Positions 49,176-61,235 are shown, counted from the first letter of the stretch. The stretch is 64,000 nt of DNA from Symbiodinium natans (GCA_905221605.1 CAJNDS010002309.1:248001-312000); one strand, 5' to 3'. Translations and numbers: made by a program. Notes: generated by a model not told the origin, from the letters alone.

Positions 49176-50589
49176 CTGTTCCCAGCCGAGAAACCAGCCC
49201 GTACCAGTGTCTCCTCAGCGCAGTTGAGATCCGACTCTTAGCTGCCGAAAAAGGCTCTGCACCAACAACCTCCTCCGGGGAGAGTCTCTGGGCTTAGGGT
49301 TTGGGGGCAACCTACGACGCTTTCCCTTCTGATGCTGCCGTAACTCAGACCCTAAACCCTAAACCCCTGAACCCCTAAACCCTAAACCCAACACCCTGAA
49401 CCCTGAGTTTAGGTTCCTTAAAACAACAATGACAACCCTCTCTTCCCTTGACTGGGCTTCCCCGCGCAACGCCCAGTTGCCTTCGAGGTTTGGGAGCGCA
49501 AGGGCTTAGGGTTTAGGGTTTTAGGGTGGTCGGGGCTCAGGGATTTAGGGCTCAGGGGTTTAAGGTTTAGGTTTTCGGGGCATTGGGTTCAGCGGTTGAG
49601 GGGTTGAGGGGTTGATCGCTTTAAAATTTAGGGGTTTAGGGGCTGGGTGGAGGGGTTTAGGGGTGGGTTTTCGGTCTAGAGTTCAGGGTTTTATGGCTTA
49701 GGGGATTAGGGTTCAGAATTTAGGGGTTCATGGTTTGAGGATTTGGGGGTTTAGGGTTTAGGCTTGAGGATGTAGGGTGTGCTGAGGTTTCAGGGCAACA
49801 TGTGTCCCATGTTCGTGGATTCAGTTGGCTTTTTGTCGTTGGGTGAGGTCAGAAACGTTTGGAACCCAAACCCCCAATTCTAAAGCCAGCGCAGGGTTTC
49901 AGGCTTTAACCACGGGTCCGGACCAAAAGAAGGCCTTAAACCCGAAACCCTAAACCCCAATCCCTAAACCCTAAACCCTAAGCCTTCGTCTAAGCCCCAA
50001 ATCAGCAAGCCCGAAAGCCTAAACTCTGAACCCTAAATTGGGGATCCCAAGGAGGTGACCCTAAACCTGAACCCTATAAACCTAACCTAAACCCTAAACC
50101 CTGAACTCTACATCCTCCACCCTGAAACCCTAAACCCTAATCATAAGTAACGATGGGGTGAAGGACGGGTGTGTAAGGCCCCCATCTTCCCCGAAATAAG
50201 GGCTTCTAATCACCCCAAATTGCCAACGAAGCCTTCATGGGCCCTAATAAGGGAATAACACAACCCCCCGCCCCCCCCCTTCTACCCTCTTGGTTTCTTA
50301 TGATGAAGCCTATAAACCGGCAGGGACCTGGAAACCCTAAACCCTAAACCTGCGCCCAAAAAGTGCTGTCCCCTTTTGTTTCACGGGGTTTCATAGGGGG
50401 GAACCTGGCCCCCATAGACGCAACGAAGAAGTTGGGCATCTCAAGCAAGGGGGTTTGGGGTTTAGGGTTTAGGGTTTAGGGTTCTTGAGCGTTGCTGTTA
50501 GGTGGTCACAGGCGCGCACCAAAATACCTGGACAGGAACTGCTGCGCTCATGGTTTTGGGCCCGAAACCCTAAACCCTAAACCCTAAAC

Positions 50590-51870
50590 CCTAAAGCGCG
50601 GGAACTCCGTCGGCTGGCTGCCAAGCAGGGAAATTTGGACAGCGGATGGCTCTGCTGAAAAAACCTCGTAAAAAAAGCACGATGCTTTTGTGGTGGATCT
50701 TAGCATGCGAGACTGCGAAAGTCTGAATTTGGTGACATACAAGAACGGACTGCTTCATCTGAAGGAAATGACAGCAAGATCCTTAACGAAATCCTCTGTC
50801 AGAGGTACCTCCAAACAAAAGCAAGGACGTGTCGAAAGAGTTTGGGATGCCTGGGTGCAAGTTAGTGTTGGGGGGTGTTTTGTTGATTCCTTACAGTTTG
50901 ATGTCAAAAGAGGCTCACAAAGGCCGAAACACCGTGAATAGCAGTGTGCTGCTTAGTACGCTCATCATGCTTGTTGGCCTTTCTTTCACTTGTTCTCTCT
51001 CTCTCTCTTGTATTTGTTGCTTCCTTCGTTATTCGGGTCTTTCTGTTGTTGGCTCCCTTCTTCCTGAATTGAATGAATGTTGTTTCAATTTATGACGATC
51101 TGCTTGTCTTTACTTTGTCATTCACGTAACTATTTCTTCTTTCTGCGCATTGTTTCTTGATGTCGTTGACTATTGGTGTCGTTCTGTCTTTATGTGGTGT
51201 CTTCTTTCTTTCTGTATACCGTGTCATTCGTTTTGTCTTTCTGCGAGGGGTAGCCACGCCCATTCATATGGTGACCATGCCCAAAACACTGGTCATTACT
51301 GCGCTTTTGCCCCTTCGTAGCCCAACCGATGCTCCAAAACAAGCATTTTTGAACAAAACAGCCATGACAAATCCAAACAGCCTTTTTCCTGTTGAGGGCG
51401 CGCGCGCGCGCCCGAATGCAAAGCAACACAGTGCTTGAGGGTTCCCTCTTTGTAGCGCATGTCGACCAGAGGTTTGCTTCTGATGTCACGACAATGTGAA
51501 GCTACAGGTCAGGGTTCTCGGCTGTTTCAGCGTGAAAAGAACTGAATTCCGGCAAATTCCGCCTTTTTGTCCTGCCATTTCCTCCTTTTCCTTCAGGCTC
51601 TCATGGCTTGGCTTCAGGTTTGCGTGTTGTTTGGGCTTGCAAATTCAGGGTTCCTGCTTGTGGCTTCAAGCTTTCGTTGTTTCAACAAGCAAGAATCCGC
51701 AGAAATCGTAGCGAGCAAACGTCCTCGAGTTGAACACTGTCATACATTTCAATGTAGCCTTTTTGTCGGCTGCCTAGCCAAATTCCGCCTCACGGGCTGT
51801 TTTTGGATCCATGTTTTGAAAAATGCTGTTTTCATGGAAAGGCAGTTTTTTCACGTCATTTGAAGGCTCC
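50590..51870. other. 1.3-kb unique region with a possible plus-strand exon
   Basis: The longest stretch free of telomeric and MITE repeats. A plus-strand frame at 50690-50941 reads DLSMRDCESLNLVTYKNGLL and ends in a stop at 50941, followed by strongly T-rich sequence (50950-51250) as in an untranslated tail. A CG dinucleotide run (51400-51412) lies inside. No family match. If real, it is the only convincing plus-strand coding candidate. Confidence 0.35.
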
Positions 51871-52052
51871 AGGCAAACCCTTTAAACCCTCTAAACCCTC
51901 TAATTAAACCCCAAACCCCATATATGCCCTACGCTCGGGGTGCTTCGAGTTGTCTCCCTAAACCCTAAACCCTAAACCCTAAACCCTAAACCCTGACCCC
52001 TAAACCCTAAACCCTAAACCCTAAACCCTAAACCCGGAGAGCCCAAACCCGC

Positions 52053-52131
52053 CTTGGAGCATGTCCCTCGCTTCATCGCTGAGATCCTCTTGCGGCTCCT
52101 GCCACTTTGCATGCTTCAGCACCAGGTTGGG
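52053..52131 (-). CDS. Exon-like island resembling kinase C-lobe
   Basis: Reads PNLVLKHAKWQEPQEDLSDE then ARDML. The W plus LSDEARDML pattern resembles the end of protein kinase subdomain X/XI (compare ISEEAKDLI), but no catalytic motif was found nearby. Donor CAAG|GCGGG. Confidence 0.4.
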
Positions 52132-53334
52132 CTTGGTTTAGGGTTTAGGGTTTAGGGTTTAGGGTTTAGGGTATAGGGTTTAGGGTTTAGGGTATAGGGT
52201 GTTAGCGTGTTAGGGTGTTAGGATTTAGTGCCTGGGGTCTTTGGGTGTTAGGGTCTAGGAGTTGTAAGAGCCGATGCCAAGAAGGTAAGGATGGAAGAAC
52301 TACCTTTGGCTGATGGTGCCCCCAGACCCCAACCTCCAAACCCTAGAGGGTTTAGGGTTTAGGGTTTAGGGCAAAAACCCTAAACCCTAAACCTCAACCC
52401 TATAAGCCCTGAACAGGTCCGAAGCCCTGAGCCTTTTTGCAGTCCCCAAGCCCTGCACCCCAAATCCTGAACCCTCAACCCTAAACCCTAAACCCTAAAC
52501 CCTAAACCCTAAACCCCAAGCCCGAAATCCTAAACTTTTTGAAGGTTTACCGAAGCTTCTGTGACAGCTGGATGCACTCTCAGGTGTGGCAGCCAGGGTT
52601 TAGGGTTTAGGGTGTAGGGTTTATGGTTTAGGGTTTAGGGCTACAGGGTTTAGGGTTTAGGGTTTCGGGTGTGGGCTATGGGGTTTAGGGTTTAGGGTGA
52701 TTAGCGGGATTTTAGGGCCGTTAGAGTTTATAAGGCTTATGGGGTTTAGGGTTCGGTGCCCGGGGTGAGGGTATACCCGGCCCCAAGTTGTTTTTTCTTA
52801 TATATATATATATATATATGTGTATATATATACACTTAATTATAGTTGCTTTGTTTTTTGTTTCGTTTATAGGGGGGCGGGGAGGGGAAGGTGCATCCTT
52901 TCGTGGGCCATAGTATGCCTTTATTTCAATGACATTTTGAGTTCCAGAACTACAGCTGCAGGTCCTAGGGTGGCGGTGTTTCTTTACAAGTAAGGGCCCC
53001 AAGTTCTAAGTGGGGTTTCCCGCGCACAAAAGAAGGATGATAAAACTCCTTAGAAAAGAATTTGTGTAGCAAGGGGTGCCCTAAGCGCTAAGCCCTAAAG
53101 CTATAGTAAGGGCGGCCCTGCTTGTAATCTAGTTAGGAGCTTGAGAAGGCGGTTTAGGGTTCAGGGTTTCGGGCTCGCGGCTTAGGGTTTAAGAATGGGC
53201 TTTGAGGCCATTGTCTTTCAGTCGGGAATCTAATGGATGCCAATTATCATGATGCGAAATAGGGGAAGCCGTGGCGAAAAGCCGGAAACCTGCTGCTAGC
53301 CCCAACCTCCATCCCCAACCCTGCAACCCTAACC

Positions 53335-53465
53335 TGTTGGCTTAAGAACCTTCCAAAAAACTAAAGGATGATAATCCCTATATTGCCCTTATGAAGAAGA
53401 ATCGTCTTATTTCTTTTTATTATTATTTTTTTTTTGGGGGGGGGGGAGGCTCTTAAACAAACAGT
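53335..53465. mobile_element. Family Q element, inverted copy
   Basis: GCTTAAGAACCTTCC at the left, CCCTATATTGCCCTTATG in the centre and a T-run/G-run junction before GGCTCTTAAAC at the right. Confidence 0.55.
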
Positions 53466-53768
53466 AGTAACTACTCACCCTTGATGCAACAGAAAGCCCA
53501 CCTCCCAACTTCTTGAAGTCTACTTCAGGAACTGAAACCCTATAGATCTCTAAACCTTAAAAGCCCCAACGAAGGAGGGCGGGAGGGCTTGTTCAGGCAG
53601 CTTCAGCAACCTAGGGCCCAAAAGCCTGCAAAACAAAATCCAGGGCCTCTTGGAAGAAGAAGCCCGGGATGGGAATCGTCAGGAGGTTCGTCCTTCGCCG
53701 GCTGTGTCTGCTTGGAAGCCCTTTGGACGTAGCAAGTAGGCCAGGAAGGTGGGTTCTGGGGTTTCCTT

Positions 53769-53873
53769 GGCTTTGGATTAGACCCTGGAAGAAAGTGTAT
53801 ACTTTTTAGGTCATAAGTAGCAATAATAGGAACCCAGAACCAAAAAAAGGATTAAAGTATGGTACTCCAAAGC
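53769..53873. mobile_element. Family E element, copy 2
   Basis: GCTTTGGATTAGACCCTGG at the left, GGTACTCCAAAGC at the right, with the same internal GAACCCAGAACCAAAAAA. Confidence 0.75.
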
Positions 53874-54263
53874 CCAGTTTCTAAGAAGACTGCTAAGTAG
53901 ACTTACTATGAAGGATTGTTAGCATCAGGGGGAACATCTCAAGGTAGCTTCATGGCCCCTTCATATGGTAGGGTTTAGGGTGTAAGGTTTAGGGTGTAGG
54001 GTTTAGGGTTTAGGGTTTAGGGTAAACCCTCGAACCCTATAAAGGCTGTGAGGAAGTCGAAGCCTGCAAGCAAGTTCAAGGCCTAAGGCGTACGATTTTG
54101 TCCGTAGCACCCTTGACATGCCTGTACAACCCTCCCGAAGGCTCTTGGGCCCCTCAAAACCCCAAGAATTGAGACCCCAGAACCCTCTTTAGGAGGTACC
54201 AGTCCCTCTGTAGGAGGGTCCATGGAGTCTTAAGGCTAATTGGGGTTTAAGGTTGGGATGTTA

Positions 54264-54361
54264 CCCCAAATGCTAACAGTCGTCAATGGGGGTTTTATCG
54301 GGGGTACTAGAATCCCTCTTATGGACTGTTAGTATGGGGGGGGGGGGGGAACATCCCAAGT
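54264..54361. mobile_element. Family B element with G-run
   Basis: The left end is GTTGGGATGTTACCCC and the right end, GGACTGTTAGTATGGG then GAACATCCCAAG, contains an expanded G-run. Confidence 0.7.
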
Positions 54362-54571
54362 TAAAAGGGGCCCTACTTAGAAGCTCTTGTGACTTAGGAA
54401 GCCCACTTAATATCCCTTAGGAAACCTTTCTACAATCCCCATAACTCACCTGAAAGGGGGGGGAGCATCTCAAGCTTAGGGGTACTAAGAGGGTTGAGGG
54501 GTTAGGGTTTAGGGTTTAGGGTTTAGGGTTTAGGGTTTAGGGTTTAGGGTTTAGGGTTTAGGGTTTAGAAC

Positions 54572-54631
54572 CTTTTCAAACTCTGTAAAAATCTCGAGTT
54601 CACAGGGCCGCATGAACCCGATCTCGGGAGG
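54572..54631 (-). CDS. Exon-like island, 20 codons
   Basis: Reads PPEIGFMRPCELEIFTEFEK, phase 0 on both sides. Acceptor TTGCGCAG|CCT. The donor is AAG|GTTCTAAACCCTAAA, so the telomeric array starts three bases into the intron. Confidence 0.6.
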
Positions 54632-54757
54632 CTGCGCAATTAAGAGGGGTGGGGTGGGGGGTTTAGGGTTTAGGGTTTAGGGTTGAGGGTTTAGGGTTTA
54701 GGGGTTTAGGGTTTAGGGTTGAGGGGTTCAGGGTTTAGGGTCTAATTAGGGTTTATG

Positions 54758-54900
54758 AATTGGGATGTTCCCCCCATAATACTAACAGTCCTTCATAATC
54801 AATAAGGATTAAAGAGCCCCCCTATTATAATCCCTATCAAGGACTGTGAGTATAAGGGGGAACGTCCCAGGACTGTGAGTATAAGCGGGAATGCCCCAGC
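54758..54900. mobile_element. Family B element with duplicated right end
   Basis: A full copy (TTGGGATGTTCCCCCC to GGGGGAACGTCCCAG) is followed by a second copy of its last 30 bp, GACTGTGAGTATAAGC then GGGAATGCCCCAG. Confidence 0.7.
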
Positions 54901-54904
54901 CCAG

Positions 54905-55011
54905 AATCCCAAAACAACAAGCACAGCTGTTTTTGGGGTTGATTACATAATAAGGGAACCCCGAAACCCCAAACAAAAGGGGTAAAACGGTACCACTGAG
55001 AACTACCAAGT
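54905..55011. mobile_element. Family A element, diverged
   Basis: Retains TTTTTGGGGTTGATTAC, ATAATAAGGGAACC and GGTACCACTGAGAACTACC. The left end is less conserved. Confidence 0.6.
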
Positions 55012-55862
55012 AAAGGTATCTGAGGGCATCTTCTCCCTAAACCCTAAATCCTAAAATTGAAACCTCAGAGGTGCATGGGGGCCTGTAAACCCTAAACCCT
55101 AAACCCTAAACCCTAAACCCTAAACCCTAAACCTTAGGCCCATCTTGGGTGCGCCCCCGAATCCCCCCGCCCGCCCGCCCCCCCCGCCCCCCTCCCCTCC
55201 CAAAAAAAAAAAAAATAAGAAGAAGAAAAAGTCAAAGCCCCAAGCCCTAAGCCCAGAGCCCTAAGCCCGAAGCCCGAAGCCCTGAGCCCTAAGCGAGAGA
55301 AACACGGCCCACAACGCACGGGTTTAGGGTTTGGGGCGTGCAGGGACGACACCACCCCGACCTTCCCCTTCGCCCTCCCCCAGCTGGGAGCCGCGCGAGC
55401 AGAAGGGGCTGTCAGTACAAAGCTTGACCTTCACAACAGTTTAGGGTTTAGGGTTTAGGGTTTAGGGTTTAGGGTTTAGGGTTTAGGGTTTAGGGTTTAG
55501 GGTTTAGGGTTCAGGGTTTCGGGTTTCGGGTTGAGGCTTTCAAGGGCCCGCGCCATCAGGCCCTAGCCACCCAAAGCCAGAAACCCCAAACCCCGAATCC
55601 TAAATCCCAAGCCCCAAACACACCCGGTCCAGGTGCCTTCTTGAAGCCTGTGTCGGGCTAAACCCTAAACCCTGAACCCAAAACCCAAAACCCTAAACCC
55701 TAATACACCCTAGACCGTAAACCCTAAACCCGAACAAACCCTGAACCGTAAACCCCAAACCCTAAAACAAACCCTGAACTCTGATGCCCTTGTAGGGGGG
55801 GCGTTGGGCTGCTCAGCAGTGCCAGGTCTGCGGTTGCCTTCCGGGTTTGGGGTTGAGGGAGT

Positions 55863-55955
55863 ACCCAAAGGCTCCAATGCAGTTCCTTTTTGGGTTAGTT
55901 ATAGGGGATTCTAGTATACTACCCCAAAAAGGAAATACATAGGAGCCTCTGGGTA
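55863..55955. mobile_element. Family C element, copy 3
   Basis: Palindromic copy with ACCCAAAGGCTCCAATGCAG at the left and ATAGGAGCCTCTGGGTA at the right. It lies between degenerate telomeric stretches. Confidence 0.8.
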
Positions 55956-57061
55956 GGGTATGACAGGCTTTTAGGGGTGCAGGGTTTAGGGTTTGGGGCT
56001 TAGGGTTTAGGGTTTAGGGGTTAGGGTTTAGGGGTTTAGGGTTTTAGGGTGTAGGGTTTTCGGGTTTTAGGGTTTGTGGTTTCAGGGTATGGGGTTCAGG
56101 AACCGGGTGTAGAGTTGTAGGCCTGCCGGCTTTTTTCCTTTTAAGGCTTTAAGGGGATTGGGGTTCCATCATCTCTGTGGATATGGGCCACAGAACTCTT
56201 CTGGGTCAAAACGCCTGAGGCCCCAAGCCTCCCTAAACCCTAAACCCTAAACCCTAAACCCTGAACCCTGAACCCTAAACCGCTTTCAGCACCCAATCTC
56301 TGCATCCTCAACCCTGGGAGCCGAAAAGCCTCAGCCCAAAACCCTACAAGTGATGGCCCCAAGATGAAAGTAGGGTTCGAAGCGCCCCAAACAGAGGGCT
56401 CTAAGTCTCTAGGCCCAAGAGTAACCTGGGAATAAAAGAGTACCCGTTTTGGTATACAGGGTCTTCTCAGGAACCTGTACCCTGACAAAAAGGCTAGACT
56501 CGCACAAAAAGGGGAAGAATTGCCTTCTCTAGGCCCTAAGTCGTATGATTCAGGTGACTATTCCATTGACTGACCCTAAGCCCAAAACCCTCAGATCCCC
56601 CCCCCCATCACAAAGCACCTGCCACAAGTTGTCATAGGGCATTCCCTGCGCTGCCCTGGCAACGAGCACCCGGAAAGGTAAAGCTTGGGGATTGGGGGTT
56701 TAGGGTTGACAGGTATTAGGGTTTGGGGCATACGGTTTGGGGTTTCGGGTTTAAGTTTAGGCATTAGGGTTTAGGGGTTTAGGGCTTGGGGTATGGGGGG
56801 TGCAAGGGTTCAAATTTTGCCTCAACTCCCAAAACAATCACCTCAAATGAGACAGACCCACCCACCCTCGATCAGCGGAACCAAACAGCTCGTACCCCTA
56901 AGCCTTTTTGTTTTTTTAGTTTAGGGTTTAGGGTTTAGGGTTTAGGGTTTAGGGTTTAGGGTTTAGGGTTTAGGGTTTAGGGTTTAGGGTTTAGGGTTTA
57001 GGGTTTAGGGTTTAGGGTACATCCCAACAAGCAACTCAAGCCCAAACCCCAAACTTCCAAG

Positions 57062-57140
57062 ATTCTGCCCTTCAGGATCCAGCTCCTCCCAGGCATCAGA
57101 CCGGCGCACAAGGTCCCAAAGGGCCCCAGCTTCAGAATGG
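57062..57140 (-). CDS. Exon-like island
   Basis: Reads ALWDLVRRSDAWEELDPEGQ on minus. It lies between TTTAGGG (56921-57017) on the left and CCCTAAA (57174-57312) on the right, which is the reverse of the usual flanks. Family unknown. Confidence 0.4.
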
Positions 57141-57173
57141 CAGGCTCTCGAAGCTTACTGGCGGTCCTCAACC

Positions 57174-57312
57174 CTAGCCCTAAACCCTAAACCCTAAACC
57201 CTAAACCCTAAACCCTAAACCCTAAACCCTAAAACCTAAACCCTAAACCCTAAACCCTAAACCCTAAACCCTAAACCCTAAACCCTAAACCCTAAACCCT
57301 AAACCCTAAACC
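57174..57312. repeat. CCCTAAA array
   Basis: About 19 units with one CCCTAAAA break. It is the left flank of the 57330-57408 island; the matching TTTAGGG array is 57412-57474. Confidence 0.95.
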
Positions 57313-57329
57313 GTGGGGATGCCTGCCAA

Positions 57330-57408
57330 AAAAGCATCGGCTCCGGGTGGGGACCATCTTCGGGGTCCGTAGTCGCTGGGGGGTGGGCGAACCCATGGCT
57401 GATTGCAA
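57330..57408 (-). CDS. Exon-like island
   Basis: Reads SHGFAHPPATTDPEDGPHPE then PMLFWQ, flanked CCCTAAA left and TTTAGGG right. Borders approximate. Confidence 0.45.
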
Positions 57409-57689
57409 CTCGTTTAGGGTTTAGGGTTTAGGGTTTAGGGTTTAGGGTTTAGGGTTTAGGGTTTAGGGTTTAGGGGTTTTGCCTTTTGGTAGGAAAGCCA
57501 GACGATGTCTAAGATAGGGGTCGGGATAACTACTCGCAGTCTTCCCTTATGGCCCCTATGAGAATGATACCATAATATCCCCCAAAACCCTATTCGAATT
57601 ATTAAGGCATTTATATTACGTGAATCAACAACCTCTGCGTACCATGCCCGTGGACCGAGGGCCCAGAAGACGATTGTCCGACAACACAA

Positions 57690-57872
57690 TGAGGCTTTAG
57701 GCTTTAGGCTTTAGGCGCTTTAGGCGCTTTAGGCTTTTTAGGCTTTAGGCTTTAGGCTTTAGGCTTTAGGCGCTTTAGGCTTTTTAGGCTTTAGGCTTTA
57801 GGCTTTCGGCTTCAGGCTTCAGGCTTTAGGCATAAGGCTTAAGGCTTAAGGCTTAAGGCTTTAGGCTTTAGG
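57690..57872. repeat. TTTAGGC variant heptamer array
   Basis: About 180 bp of GGCTTTA units with GCGCTTTA and GGCTTAA variants. It is a homogeneous non-canonical version of the telomeric heptamer. Confidence 0.85.
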
Positions 57873-57947
57873 GAACGAAGGTACGAAGAAGCTTTGACAG
57901 TCGAAAGGAGTACGAAGAAAGCTTGGACGGGTCGAGGAGGACGTTGC

Positions 57948-58022
57948 GGAAAGATATGCCGTGCCCTTTCCACAAAAGCCTGGATAGGCACCACCAACCG
58001 TGCAAATGCCCTGGTGCCGGCG
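57948..58022 (-). CDS. Exon-like island
   Basis: Reads VAGTRAFARLVVPIQAFVER then ARHIFP on minus. No telomeric array adjoins the left side, only the TTTAGGC variant array. Family unknown. Confidence 0.5.
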
Positions 58023-58461
58023 ACTACCCCTTCAGTGTAAACCCTGAAGCCCTTGAGCCGTTTAAGCCTTAAGCCCTCTGAGCCTCTTGAGTTAAGGGTT
58101 AAGGGTTAAGGGTTAAGGGTTTAGGATTTAGGGTTTAGGGTTCAGGGCTGATTACCCTCAGCTGTGAACATTACTGCGCAACCCATGGAGACTCTACCCG
58201 ACTCGCCCATCGCTTACCCTTGCAAAATCCTCCCAAACCCTGCGCCCTCCTAAACCCTAAACCCTAAACCCTAAACCCTCCCAGGATTCTCAACTGAAAG
58301 TCTGGTACCTTGACAGTAACCGAAGCTCTTAAGGGAGTATGGAATCTGTTTATCTATCATCACAGATCTGCTTACCCTAAACCATAAAATCCTAAACCCT
58401 TAAACCTAAACCCGAACCCTAAACCGCAGAATTCGAGCCCGGCCCACGAGGGGGTCAGAGC

Positions 58462-58518
58462 CGGAAAGGCATAGTGGAAGGTGCCGCTGACATTTTGCTC
58501 CATGTCAAGACCGAACCT
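58462..58518 (-). CDS. Exon-like island, 19 codons
   Basis: Reads RFGLDMEQNVSGTFHYAFP. Acceptor GCTTCAG|AGG, donor CCG|GCTCTG of GC type, phase 0. CCCTAAA left, TTTAGGG right. Family unknown. Confidence 0.6.
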
Positions 58519-58828
58519 CTGAAGCAAATGGGTTTAGGGTTTAGGGTTTAGGGTTTAGGGTTTAGGGTTTAGGGTTTAGGGTTTAGGGTTTAGGGTTTAG
58601 GGTTTCGGGTTTTGGGCTTAGCGGCTTAGGGTTCGGAGTTTTGGGTGTTGGGCTTAAAGTTTTAGGGCTGCTTGGCATTTAGGGTTTGACTTGGCTTTAG
58701 TTAGGGCTTAAGATTTCGGGCGACTCTGGTCTAGGCTTTAGTGGTCTGATTTTGGCGTACTTGTCCAAGTTCCCGAAGCAATGCGGATTACGTTTTAGGG
58801 TTTAAAGTTTAAGGTTTAGAGTAGGGAT

Positions 58829-58933
58829 TGGCATGGCCCCCCTGATTCTAACGCTCCTTAAAGGGAAACATAGTACCCCCTATTATAATCCCTGTAAATC
58901 CTGTTACTGTAATATAAGAGGGAACATCCCAAA
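58829..58933. mobile_element. Family B element, diverged
   Basis: Ends GCATGGCCCCCCTGATTC and AATATAAGAGGGAACATCCC, with CCCCCTATTATAATCCCTG in the centre as in other copies. Confidence 0.65.
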
Positions 58934-60010
58934 CTAGAGGCCGCAAAACCTAAACCCTCAGCTCTAGACACCCCAAAAAAGGCTAAAGGGCACTTGCTCG
59001 ACTGCTACGTGAGTCGTTCTCTAAATTCGGGTCCCTTTGTGATTTCCCCTTTATAGTACGGCACCCTTGTAATAAGGACCCATAAAGAGACCCTATTGTA
59101 GCGAAAACCTCCCACGTAGAATTCGGCGCCGCGGGGATCGGAGGGTTTAGGGTTTAGGGTTAGGGTTTAGGGTTTAGGATTTAGGGTTTAGGGTGTTTGG
59201 GGGTGTTTGGGGTTTTGGGCTGATAGGGTTCAGGGTGTTTAGGCTTCAGGACTAGGGGGCATTTTGTTTTTTTAAGGCTTGATGCGGTTTGCTGTAATTA
59301 GCTAAGGGTAAATCCCCCCATCCGCCTGCCAACAACCTACACAACAAGTGGCCAATCTGGGTACTAAATTGGAGCATTTAGGGTTTTTTAACGTTAAAAA
59401 ACCCTAAATGGTTTTTTTTAACGTTAAGAAACCCTAAACACAACAAGTGGCCAATCTGGGTACTAAACTGGAGCATCTGCAATCCATAGCCTCCCAGGTC
59501 TCCGGGTTAGGACCTAAACCCTAAACCCTAAACCCTAAACCCTAAACCCTAAACCCTAGACCCTAGACCCTAGAACCTAGACCCTAGGGCTTAGGGCGGT
59601 TTAGGGGTTTATAGCAATTTCAGGTCTTGAGAGGCCTTGGGTGTTTAGGGTGAGAAGAAGTGTTTGGGGTTACCAGAGGCATAGAGATGCTGTAAATTAA
59701 CAACACAGGGCGTAGGATTCAGGGTCCATTCTTGGGATCACTCTTCTTATCCTTCAAGTTTAGGGAGTTGTCAGACTTGGGTGTGGGGTGTCTAGGGATG
59801 GGCAAGGAAGGCGTTGACAAACCACCCCCCGAAGATCCCCCAAATTCGCTGAACCTTCTAACCCTAAGGGATCCCCCAAACCCGGACTAAACCGACTAAG
59901 CCCGAACAAGCCCTGAACCCGCAAACAAAAACCTAATTAGAAACCCTAGATCCTCAGGTTTCAGGGTTTACGGTTCAGGGTTCAGGGTTTTGGGTTTAAA
60001 GACCGGGGCT

Positions 60011-60062
60011 CCAGCCAAAGCTGCTGCGGAAGAATGTCCGTCCAGTTCCACTCGGTGACGGC
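60011..60062 (-). CDS. Exon-like island
   Basis: Reads AVTEWNWTDILPQQLWL after a GAAAAG acceptor. TTTAGGG lies 55 bp to the right. The downstream border is uncertain. Confidence 0.5.
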
Positions 60063-61235
60063 CTTTTCTCAACTCTCAGGAAGGATCCCAAAGACCGTCT
60101 ACATTCGCTTCGATTTAAGGTTTAGGGTTTAGGGTTTAGGGTTTAGGGTTTAGGGTTTAGGGTTTAGGGTTTAGGGTTTAGGGTTTAGGGTTTAGGGTTT
60201 AGGGTTTAGAATAGAAGGGCTTAGGGTTTTTTTACGGTCTAGAAGTTGAGGGTTTAGGGTTGACAGGGTTTATGGGGCGTGCATCAGTGTACACGCGCGG
60301 GGGGCGTACGCCTTGTCTGTAGATTCGCTAAAAGGGCGCCGTGAGATCCCCAATGTGCAGCTAGTACGAGTTTTCTCTTACAAGCGACCTTAGCTAGCCT
60401 GGCTTGGCCTGAATAGCATCAAGCCCTTCACCCGTTCATAGGGCTTAGAGCTGTTTAGGGTTTAGCGTTGGGGGTTTAGGGTTTAGGGTTTAGAGGGTTA
60501 TCGGATTTAGGGTTTAGGTGCTTTGAAGGGAGGGGGTTTCCCGTGGTAGGATCCCGAAAGCAGCTAAGCCCCTTCAGACTCCTACCCCAAGGTTGTACCC
60601 CAAAAGGCTGCCCTTAATCTACTCCTTGTATTATATGTATATATATATATATGTATATAAACATAAATAAAACATGAACTTAGAAAAAAAATATATATAT
60701 ATATATTATTCCCGTAGAGGATCTTTAGAAAAGCCACCCCCCCCCCAACAAAAAAAAAATAAATAAAATAAATAAATAAAGTACAACCTTAGATGTCCGA
60801 GGTGGAGTCCAATGAGAAATCCGAAACGCTAAACTTTAAACGGCAAACGGTCAACCCTAAACCCCAAACCCTAAACCCTAAGCCCTAAACCCCAAACGCT
60901 AAACCCCAAACCCTGAACCCCAAACGGTAGGGATCCTCTGTGGGGCTCGGGCCACGTTGTTGGTTCGCTTGAGGCGTCTCACGTCTGCTGGTCGCCGGAC
61001 TTTGAGCTCGATCCTGGCAGCTTTCTCTCAGGGAAGTTCCTAGGGTTTAGGATTTAGGGTTTAGGGTTTAAGGTTTAGGGTTCAGGGTTAAGGTTTAGGG
61101 GGAAGTTCCACGGCCCCTTAGGGTCCTCCAGGGTTCATTGTTCAAGGTTTAGGGTTCAGGCAAACTGTTGTGAGTCAAGTTACACCCTTATGGTCCTGCA
61201 GGTTGTTTCAGGTTTAGGGTTCATGGAAACTGTTG

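Noticed and set aside
52053-52131. Calcium-dependent protein kinase joined to the EF-hand gene
   Set aside because: The kinase-like resemblance is limited to one exon, no catalytic motif was found between 31 and 52 kb, and a gene stop at 35555 separates the two.
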